From Bacillota bacterium (lineage in GTDB: Bacteria > Bacillota > Clostridia > Oscillospirales > Oscillospiraceae): 8,390 bases of DNA. Both the position numbers and the translations under genes were made by a program. The stretch lies in the NCBI GenBank assembly GCA_023395775.1, contig JAEWYA010000028.1, positions 1-8,390 of the forward strand, in the 5' to 3' direction. The stretch's first letter is position 1. Every line of letters starts with the position of its first letter. The notes below the pieces were generated by a model, which was given only the letters and a program-made list of their open reading frames with translations, had not been told where the DNA came from and did not search any database. This document shows, piece after piece, positions 1-5,224 of this stretch.

Positions 1-1
1 G

Positions 2-1684
2 GTCTACCTACTGGATCTGACCGCTCTGGTGGCGGGCACCCAGTTCCGGGGCCAGTTCGAGTCCCGGATGAAGGGCCTTATCGACGAGGTGAAGCGGCTG
101 GGGAATATCATCCTCATGATCGACGAGGTCCACACGATTGTGGGAGCGGGAGACGCGGAGGGCAGCATGAACGCCGCCAACATTCTGAAGCCCGCCCTCT
201 CCCGGGGCGAGATTCAGGTCATCGGCGCCACTACCTTTACCGAGTACCGTAAGTCCATTGAAAAGGACACCGCTCTGGAGCGGCGCTTTCAGCCGGTGAC
301 GGTGAACGAGCCGTCTATTGAGGACTCCATTCAGATTTTAAAGGGCCTGGCTCCGAAGTACGAGGCGTTCCACGGTGTGAAGCTCTCCGACGGCATCCTG
401 CGTCAGGCGGTGCTGCTCTCCGAGCGGTATATCACCGACCGGTTTCTCCCGGACAAGGCCATCGACCTAATCGACGAAGCATGCTCCGATCTGAACCTGA
501 AGGACCCGGATATCTCCCGCCGCTTGGAGATTCAGCGGGAGCTGGACGACTATGATAAGGAAAACACGATGCTGGAGGAGCTGGCCGCAGAGGACGGCGC
601 GGAGCCGGACTATGCGCGGATGGCGATTTTAAAGAGCAAGCGGGCTCAGTTGAACACCGAGCTGCGCGGCCTTCTGGAAAAGGGCGATCCCCAGCTTGCT
701 ATGGAGAATCTGGCTCATGTCATTGAACTGTGGACAAAAATTCCCGCTTCCCGCATCCGGGAACAGGAGTTTCAGCGCCTGAGCCAGCTGGACATTCGCC
801 TGAAAGCCCACATCGTGGGTCAGGATGAGGCTGTGGAGGCCGTCACCGCCGCCGTGCGGCGCAACCGGGTGGGCATCAGCCCCAAGCGCAAGCCCGTCAG
901 CTTCATCTTCGTCGGCCCCACCGGCGTTGGAAAGACGGAGCTGGTCAAGCAGCTGGCGCCGGACCTGTTTAACACGCCGGACTCCTTGATTCGGCTGGAT
1001 ATGTCCGAGTTTATGGAAAAGCACTCCGTCTCACGCATTGTGGGGTCTCCCCCCGGCTATGTGGGCTATGACGAAGCGGGGCAGCTGACGGAAAAGATCC
1101 GCAGAAAGCCCTACGCCGTGATCTTGTTCGATGAAATTGAAAAGGCCCACCCGGACGTGCTGAACATTCTGCTGCAAATTTTGGACGACGGTGAGATCAC
1201 GGACTCCCATGGCCGGAAGGTCAACTTTGAAAACACCGTCATTGTCATGACCTCCAACGCCGGCAGCGCCACCAAGGAGGGAATGGTGGGCTTTGATCGC
1301 ACCGCCGGGCAGCAGGACAAGGCTAAGGCAATGAAGGGCCTGGAGCAGTTCCTTCGTCCCGAGTTCATTAACCGCGTGGACGAGGTGATTTGCTTCAATC
1401 GGCTCAGCGAGGAGAACTTCCAATCCATTGCCCGCATTATGCTGAAGGAACTGTCTGCCTCCTTGAAGGAAAAGGGCGTGACCTTGACCTATGACGACGG
1501 ATTGCTGGCGTATCTTACCCACAAGTCCTATTCCCTGACCTATGGCGCCCGGAACCTGCGCCGCGCCATCCAGAAGGAGCTGGAAGACCCCATGGCCGCG
1601 CAGATGATCGACAGCTACGAGCATCCCGTTTCCCAAATTCAGGCCACGGTAGAGGACGGACAGGTAAAAATATACGCTCTGTAA
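2..1684 (+). CDS. ATP-dependent Clp protease ATP-binding subunit (ClpC/ClpE-like), 5'-truncated
   Basis: HSP100/AAA+ unfoldase that would use ATP to thread proteins into the ClpP chamber in the cytoplasm. The frame is open from base 2, and the residues before the GTG at 29 already match the family, so that GTG is internal; the N-domain and first Walker A lie upstream of the window. Of the 560 visible residues, D1 shows Walker B (ILMIDE, D41-E42) and arginine finger region ALERRF (91-96). A short coiled middle segment follows (about 165-220), much shorter than in ClpB. D2 has Walker A GPTGVGKT (305-312), Walker B LFDE (D377-E378), arginine finger RPEFINR (452-458) and sensor 2 GAR (515-517). 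The tripeptide VGF (429-431) sits where ClpC/ClpA/ClpX carry the ClpP-docking loop, which argues for a protease partner and against ClpB. ClpC versus ClpE cannot be decided without the N-terminus. The next gene starts 24 bases downstream. Confidence 0.93.
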   Translation, partial: VYLLDLTALVAGTQFRGQFESRMKGLIDEVKRLGNIILMIDEVHTIVGAGDAEGSMNAANILKPALSRGEIQVIGATTFTEYRKSIEKDTALERRFQPVTVNEPSIEDSIQILKGLAPKYEAFHGVKLSDGILRQAVLLSERYITDRFLPDKAIDLIDEACSDLNLKDPDISRRLEIQRELDDYDKENTMLEELAAEDGAEPDYARMAILKSKRAQLNTELRGLLEKGDPQLAMENLAHVIELWTKIPASRIREQEFQRLSQLDIRLKAHIVGQDEAVEAVTAAVRRNRVGISPKRKPVSFIFVGPTGVGKTELVKQLAPDLFNTPDSLIRLDMSEFMEKHSVSRIVGSPPGYVGYDEAGQLTEKIRRKPYAVILFDEIEKAHPDVLNILLQILDDGEITDSHGRKVNFENTVIVMTSNAGSATKEGMVGFDRTAGQQDKAKAMKGLEQFLRPEFINRVDEVICFNRLSEENFQSIARIMLKELSASLKEKGVTLTYDDGLLAYLTHKSYSLTYGARNLRRAIQKELEDPMAAQMIDSYEHPVSQIQATVEDGQVKIYAL

Positions 1685-1691
1685 GGACTGT

Positions 1692-1700
1692 AAAGGAAGG
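1692..1700 (+). promoter_or_regulatory. Ribosome binding site deciding the GTG start at 1709
   Basis: AAAGGAAGG lies 8 bases before GTG 1709. The in-frame upstream GTG at 1700 overlaps this purine run and so cannot use it. This is why the small protein is started at 1709. Confidence 0.7.
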
Positions 1701-1708
1701 TGACTTTC

Positions 1709-1918
1709 GTGCTGTTTCGTAAAGGCATCGACCCGCGGTGCGCCTACTGTCAAAGGGGTGCGCAGATCAACGAGCGGGAGGTGGCCTGCGTAAAGCGGGG
1801 AATTGTGCCTGTGGAGAGCTGCTGCCGCAGCTTTCGGTACGACCCGCTGAAGCGGGTGCCGCCCCGGCCCGCGGCTCTGGAGACAGCGCGGCTGAAGGAA
1901 GAGGATTTTTCGCTCTGA
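1709..1918 (+). CDS. Small cysteine-rich protein (hypothetical, possible metal binder)
   Basis: A 69-residue soluble protein, with GTG as start. Seen directly: CxxC at residues 11-14, a single Cys27 and a Cys38-Cys39 pair, then the basic proline-rich stretch YDPLKRVPPRP (44-54) and an acidic C-terminus EEDFSL. There is no signal peptide or membrane segment. The five cysteines in a short basic protein suggest a zinc-ribbon-like or Fe-S/redox site, but no metal is proven. From memory, similar short proteins with a CxxC, a CR.F pair and a YDPLKR.PP tail occur as hypothetical proteins in many Oscillospiraceae; I know no assigned function. It sits 24 bases after the Clp ATPase and 36 bases before the flavodoxin-ferredoxin gene, so it is probably co-transcribed with both. 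Confidence 0.8.
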   Translation: MLFRKGIDPRCAYCQRGAQINEREVACVKRGIVPVESCCRSFRYDPLKRVPPRPAALETARLKEEDFSL

Positions 1919-1954
1919 GAGTGAGACAAAAAGAGAAATAGAGGGATAGCGGAT

Positions 1955-2776
1955 ATGGAGATTGAAAAAATCTGGGCGGTCTATTACAGCGCCACAGGCA
2001 CCACCGAGAAGATGGTCACGGCTGTGGCCAAGTCTTTGGCACGAAAGCTTGGAAAGCCGCTGGAGACGGTGAATGTTTCAGCGCCCGCAGAACGTGAGAA
2101 GGAACTTTCCTTTACATCGGCGGATCTGCTGGTGATCGGCATACCCACCTATGCGGGGCGCATTCCAAACAAGCTGCTGCCTTTTTTCCAGACGAAGCTG
2201 ACAGGGAATGGCGCGCTGGCGGTACCGGTGGTGCTGTTTGGAAACCGGAGCTTTGACAACTCTCTGGCGGAGCTGTGCGCGGAGCTGGAGTCCCACGGGT
2301 TCCACACCGTTGCTGCCGCCGCTTTCGTGGGGCAGCATGCCTTTGCGTCCAAGCTGGCTCCCGGTCGGCCCGACGCGGAGGACATCGTTCAGGCCGAGGG
2401 TTTTGCGGAGAAGGTTGCTGAAAAGGTGCAGACTTTGACGGAGCTTTCCACCCCTGTTCAAATCCCCGGTGATCCCGTTGCACCTTATTACACGCCCTTG
2501 GGCGTTGACGGCCAGCCCGCTAAATTCCTGAAGGCAAAGCCGCTGACCGATTCGGATAAGTGTACGAAGTGTGGGCTGTGCGTCACCGTCTGCCCCATGG
2601 GGTCCATCGACCCGGCGGACGTTTCCAATGTCCCGGGCGTATGCATCAAGTGTCAGGCCTGTGTGGTCAAGTGCCCCACCGGTGCGAAATATTTCGACGA
2701 CCCGGCCTTCCTTTCCCACAAGGCCATGCTGGAGGCGAATTATACCCGCAGGGCAGAGATCGGGTTGTTTTTGTAA
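1955..2776 (+). CDS. Flavodoxin-ferredoxin fusion (EFR1-type ferredoxin family)
   Basis: Predicted cytoplasmic electron carrier of 273 residues. The N-terminal half is flavodoxin-like: a beta strand running into the FMN phosphate loop YSATGTTEK (11-19), a PTYAGRIPNK loop, and FGNRSFDN. The C-terminal part is a two-cluster bacterial ferredoxin, with C203-x2-C206-x2-C209-x3-C213-P and C230-x2-C233-x2-C236-x3-C240-P, the classical ligand sets for two [4Fe-4S] clusters. The order flavodoxin then ferredoxin is that of proteins annotated as EFR1 family, common in anaerobic Firmicutes, whose partners are mostly unknown. Electron flow between FMN and the clusters is an inference from the fusion. The ATG at 1955 follows GAGGG at 1941-1945. 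It is the last gene of the unit, ending 88 bases before the terminator. Confidence 0.9.
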   Translation: MEIEKIWAVYYSATGTTEKMVTAVAKSLARKLGKPLETVNVSAPAEREKELSFTSADLLVIGIPTYAGRIPNKLLPFFQTKLTGNGALAVPVVLFGNRSFDNSLAELCAELESHGFHTVAAAAFVGQHAFASKLAPGRPDAEDIVQAEGFAEKVAEKVQTLTELSTPVQIPGDPVAPYYTPLGVDGQPAKFLKAKPLTDSDKCTKCGLCVTVCPMGSIDPADVSNVPGVCIKCQACVVKCPTGAKYFDDPAFLSHKAMLEANYTRRAEIGLFL

Positions 2777-2824
2777 GGCGGGTCTTCAAAGCGCTGCATG
2801 TAAGGATAATTGTGGCATTGGTCA

Positions 2825-2861
2825 GGCAGACGAAACGATCCGCAGGACTCTTTCGTCTGCC
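2825..2861 (+). repeat. Perfect 11-bp inverted repeat before the terminator
   Basis: GGCAGACGAAA (2825-2835) and TTTCGTCTGCC (2851-2861) are perfect reverse complements around a 15-base loop. The hairpin lies between the stop codon at 2776 and the intrinsic terminator at 2865, with no T run of its own. It may stabilise the 3' end of the transcript. A further copy of TTTCGTCT occurs at 2897-2904. Confidence 0.7.
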
Positions 2862-2864
2862 TCA

Positions 2865-2899
2865 GCCGAAGTCCGGGTCACCGGGCTTCGGCGTTTTTT
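2865..2899 (+). terminator. Intrinsic terminator of the clp / ferredoxin unit
   Basis: The 12-bp stem pairs 2865-2876 with 2881-2892 (one G-T wobble) around the tetraloop GTCA. It is GC-rich and is followed by G and six T at 2894-2899. This is a textbook rho-independent terminator on the + strand and separates the upstream unit from the ATPase gene. Confidence 0.92.
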
Positions 2900-2947
2900 C
2901 GTCTATATATCAGCTTTTCTGTTTCATTTGAATAACGCGTACTGATT

Positions 2948-2977
2948 TTGTGTCGGGTCAGGCTGTTTCCGCATAAT
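2948..2977 (+). promoter_or_regulatory. Possible sigma-A promoter of the P-loop ATPase gene
   Basis: TTGTGT (2948-2953), an 18-base spacer and CATAAT (2972-2977) lie downstream of the terminator and 32 bases before the chosen ATG. Both boxes deviate from consensus, so this is a weak call, resting partly on the need for a promoter after the terminator. Confidence 0.35.
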
Positions 2978-2997
2978 CTGTGGATGAAAACAGATTT

Positions 2998-3003
2998 GGA
3001 GGA
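2998..3003 (+). promoter_or_regulatory. Ribosome binding site deciding the ATG start at 3010
   Basis: GGAGGA lies 6 bases before ATG 3010. The longer in-frame GTG at 2980 has no comparable purine run, and its extra ten residues have nothing to match in the family, so 3010 is preferred. Confidence 0.8.
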
Positions 3004-3009
3004 GACGAC

Positions 3010-4080
3010 ATGGCTAGTGTGACCAATTTCTTTCTGGGCGCCAACAGCGGAGATGGATTTCAAAGCCTTTTCGACCGGCTGGCCGGAGAGCATACATATG
3101 ACCTGATGATTTTAAAGGGCGGACCCGGCGTTGGAAAGTCCATGTTTCTCAGCTCTTTGGGAGAGGCCATGGAGGAGGCGGGGGAGCCGGTGGAGTACCT
3201 GCGATGCAGCGGCGACCCGGACTTGCTGGATGGCCTGACGCTGCCGGGCATGGCCTGCGCCGCGGTGGACGGAACAATGCCCCATGTGCTGGAGCCGAAT
3301 TATCCGGCGGCGGTGGACCGGATTGTGGACCTGGGCCGGTTTTATGATCTGATGGCGGCAAAGGCCTCACGAGACGAGATTGTCGGACTGACACAAAAGC
3401 GGCGGGATGCCAACGCCAGGGCGTATCGCTGCCTGAAAGCGGCGCGGCAGGTGGAACTGGAGATGGTGGCGGCAAATCAGAATGCTTTCAATTTCCAGCG
3501 GGCAAATCGAAGATTGGACGGCATCATTGCCCGGGAACTGCGGAGAAAAGGCGGCGAGCCGGGCCGCACGGCCTATCGGTTCCTAGGCGGAATTACCTGC
3601 CAGGGGACGGTCTGGCGGTTCGACTGCGCAGATGCCCTATGTCCCAGAATTTATGAACTGGCGGACCGCTGGGAGCTAGCGGGGCCGCTGCTGGAACGGC
3701 TGCGGAAGAACGCCGTGGACCGGGGCTGGGATGTGATCGCCTGTCCGTCCCCGGAGGAGCCTGAGCGGCTGGAGCATCTGCTGATCCCCGGGCTGGGACT
3801 GGGGTTCGTCACCTCCCGACCCGGCATGGAATACGGGAAAAAGCCATTCCGCCGCATCCGGCTGGACGCGCTGACCCACACAGGGGAGCCGGGGAGGGAA
3901 CGGTTCCTGCGGCGGATGGCCGCCGCGCTGAGGGAGGAGGCTGTGGCCGCCCTGTGGGACGCAAAGACTGCCTACGATGCTTTAGAGGCGGTGTATAGTC
4001 CCTATGTGGACCTTGACGGCATCCGGGCACTGACGGCTATTGAGACAGGGCGGCTGCTGAGTTGGAGGGCCCGGCGGTAA
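3010..4080 (+). CDS. P-loop ATPase, PRK06851-type family, second nucleotide site degenerate
   Basis: A 356-residue predicted cytoplasmic nucleotide-binding protein of unknown role. The first repeat opens with FFLGANSGDGF (7-17), a motif of this family, followed by Walker A GGPGVGKS (37-44), CSGDPDLLDG (66-75) and VDGTMPHVLEP (86-96), then a helical stretch to about 180. The second half from about 189 repeats the layout: YRFLGG..CQGTV (189-201), RIYEL where the strand before Walker A should be, WDVIACPSPEEPERLEHLLIP (240-260), GLGFVTSR (263-270) and a closing helical region. Where GGPGVGKS should recur there is ADRWELAG (218-225), so no phosphate-binding loop remains. As I recall, Bacillus-type members keep both loops. 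Substrate and partners are unknown. No neighbour has an obvious functional link, and trmO downstream has its own promoter. Confidence 0.8.
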   Translation: MASVTNFFLGANSGDGFQSLFDRLAGEHTYDLMILKGGPGVGKSMFLSSLGEAMEEAGEPVEYLRCSGDPDLLDGLTLPGMACAAVDGTMPHVLEPNYPAAVDRIVDLGRFYDLMAAKASRDEIVGLTQKRRDANARAYRCLKAARQVELEMVAANQNAFNFQRANRRLDGIIARELRRKGGEPGRTAYRFLGGITCQGTVWRFDCADALCPRIYELADRWELAGPLLERLRKNAVDRGWDVIACPSPEEPERLEHLLIPGLGLGFVTSRPGMEYGKKPFRRIRLDALTHTGEPGRERFLRRMAAALREEAVAALWDAKTAYDALEAVYSPYVDLDGIRALTAIETGRLLSWRARR

Positions 4081-4085
4081 AACCA

Positions 4086-4114
4086 TTGAAAAACCGGCGT
4101 GGGTCGGCTATACT
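4086..4114 (+). promoter_or_regulatory. Sigma-A promoter of trmO
   Basis: TTGAAA (4086-4091), exactly 17 bases, then TATACT (4109-4114). The predicted transcript start near 4121 gives a leader of about 37 bases before trmO. The -35 box begins only 6 bases after the ATPase stop, and no terminator lies between, so readthrough from upstream is also possible. Confidence 0.75.
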
Positions 4115-4157
4115 TGATTGGGAGAAAACAATTTACAAATGAAGGGGAAGTGGTCCT

Positions 4158-4847
4158 ATGACCGACGGCTTTTCTGTGAAATTTATTGCCCATATTCACA
4201 GCGATTTTCAGACAAAGTTTGGAATTCCACGGCAGAGCGGCTTGGTTGAGGAACTGGAGAGCCGCGTGATTTTCGAGCCGGAGTACCGGAATCCGGACGC
4301 TCTGCGGGGGATTGAGGGCTTTTCCCACCTGTGGCTGATCTGGCAGTTTTCTGGCGCGGTGCGGTCCGCGTGGTCCCCTACGGTACGCCCTCCCCGGCTG
4401 GGTGGAAATGCCCGCATGGGCGTGTTTGCCACACGGTCGCCCTTCCGGCCGAATCCCATCGGTCTTTCCTGCGTGAAGCTGCTGGGCGTGGAGGAGGACC
4501 GGGAGCTGGGGATGGTCCTTCGGGTGGCGGGAGCCGACCTGATGGACGGTACGCCGATTCTGGACATCAAGCCGTATCTCCCCTATGTAGACGCGCACCC
4601 TGAGGCAAAGGGCGGCTTCGCCCCCGCCGCTCCGGAGCGGAGATTGACGGTGGACTGTCCGGCGGAGTTTTTGGAGGTCCTGCCGAAGGGGAGCCGGGCC
4701 GCGCTGCTGGGGGTTTTGGCGGAGGACCCGCGGCCTGCTTATCAAGACGACCCGTCGCGGGTATACGGCTTCGGTTATGCCGAGGCAGAGGTGAAATTTT
4801 CCGTGGACGGCCGGCGGCTGACGGTTCTGTCCGTGACAAAAAATTAA
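4158..4847 (+). CDS. trmO: tRNA (N6-threonylcarbamoyladenosine(37)-N6)-methyltransferase TrmO
   Basis: SAM-dependent, beta-barrel-type RNA methyltransferase (also called TsaA or YaeB) that adds an N6-methyl to t6A37 in the anticodon loop; in E. coli its target is tRNA-Thr reading ACY codons. The 229 residues compare well with about 235 for the E. coli protein. Family motifs are all present: RPPRLGGN (77-84) followed by ARMGVFATRS, then RPNPIG (97-102), DGTPILDIKPYLPY from D130, and the C-terminal LAEDPRPAY around D190. Both the barrel and the C-terminal domain are therefore present and the gene looks intact. ATG 4158 is preceded by GAAGGGGAAG at 4141-4150. The stop is only 14 bases before the -35 box of the threonyl T-box transcript, placing this tRNA-Thr modification gene beside thrS. 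An older suggestion that the family acts in tungsten or molybdenum metabolism is superseded. Confidence 0.93.
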   Translation: MTDGFSVKFIAHIHSDFQTKFGIPRQSGLVEELESRVIFEPEYRNPDALRGIEGFSHLWLIWQFSGAVRSAWSPTVRPPRLGGNARMGVFATRSPFRPNPIGLSCVKLLGVEEDRELGMVLRVAGADLMDGTPILDIKPYLPYVDAHPEAKGGFAPAAPERRLTVDCPAEFLEVLPKGSRAALLGVLAEDPRPAYQDDPSRVYGFGYAEAEVKFSVDGRRLTVLSVTKN

Positions 4848-4861
4848 CAGCGCCGCGGCCC

Positions 4862-4890
4862 TTGACAGCCTCCCGTCATGGTGCTAAACT
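4862..4890 (+). promoter_or_regulatory. Sigma-A promoter of the thrS T-box transcript
   Basis: Consensus TTGACA (4862-4867), a 17-base spacer and TAAACT (4885-4890). The start is expected near 4897, giving a short single-stranded lead before T-box stem I at 4911. No terminator separates it from trmO, so trmO readthrough would also pass through the T-box. Confidence 0.8.
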
Positions 4891-4910
4891 TAACAATAAT
4901 AACACAAAAA

Positions 4911-5157
4911 GGCTTGGAAAAGGACACCGTTCGGGAAAGACATCAGAGAGGGGCCGCGCTTGCTGTAAGCGGCTCTTGCCGGAACCGAAGCGGCACCGCC
5001 TTGGAGCCGCCCGCCGAAAGGGGAGACCTGAGTAGAACGGGACGGGACCTCCCGTTACAGAGGACACGAGCGGCGCTTCGAAAGAGGCGCAAGCAGGGTG
5101 GAACCGTGGAATACGAATTCGTATCTCACCCCTGATTTTTCAGGGGTGAGATTTTTT
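4911..5157 (+). promoter_or_regulatory. Threonyl T-box riboswitch upstream of thrS
   Basis: The leader senses uncharged tRNA-Thr and lets transcription proceed into thrS when threonylation fails. Stem I base: GGCT (4911-4914) pairs AGCC (5005-5008) and AAGG (4920-4923) pairs CCTT (4999-5002). The specifier loop then holds ACC at 4995-4997, a Thr codon read by anticodon GGU. Above it CCGTTCGG (4927-4934) pairs CCGAAGCGG (4985-4993) with one bulged G. The conserved AGAGAG is at 4945-4950, followed by a distal hairpin, GCCGC (4953-4957) with GCGGC (4969-4973). GAGTAG is at 5030-5035 and stem III pairs AACGGG (5036-5041) with CCCGTT (5051-5056). The T-box AGGGTGGAACCG is at 5095-5106. In the antiterminator AGGG (5095-5098) pairs CCCT (5130-5133) and GTG (5106-5108) pairs CAC (5127-5129), leaving the seven-base bulge TGGAACC. 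This excludes the terminator stem. Confidence 0.95.
5123..5157 (+). terminator. T-box-controlled intrinsic terminator
   Basis: The 13-bp perfect stem pairs 5123-5135 with 5140-5152 around TTTT; a run of T extends to 5157. Its left arm shares 5123-5133 with the antiterminator, so the two folds are mutually exclusive, as in known T-box leaders. Confidence 0.93.
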
Positions 5158-5224
5158 GCTGCCAAAAATCTCCGGCTGCGCGAGGAACGCACCCGTCTCA
5201 CCCCCAATATAAGGAGGAACAGAA

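Noticed and set aside
29..31. GTG as the true start of the Clp gene
   Set aside because: The reading frame is open to the window edge and residues before it (LDLTALVAGT) continue the conserved D1 sequence, so it is an internal Val.
1031..1753. Open frame of 240 codons on the - strand opposite the Clp gene
   Set aside because: Opposes conserved AAA+ D2 motifs and shows no domain or ribosome binding site of its own; a shadow.
1738..1941. Alternative + frame over the small cysteine-rich gene
   Set aside because: Lacks a ribosome binding site and motif content; the frame starting at 1709 has the Cys pattern and a well-spaced Shine-Dalgarno.
2980..3009. Upstream GTG start for the P-loop ATPase
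   Set aside because: No purine-rich site before 2980, whereas GGAGGA is well placed for ATG 3010 and the family motif begins right after it.
4002..4745. Open frame of 247 codons on the - strand opposite trmO
   Set aside because: Covers conserved TrmO motifs and the trmO promoter on the opposite strand; low-complexity Arg/Pro-rich translation typical of a shadow frame.
4848..5224. Small protein-coding frames between trmO and thrS
   Set aside because: The region is fully explained by the promoter, T-box leader, terminator and thrS ribosome binding site; the frames cut across the RNA helices.
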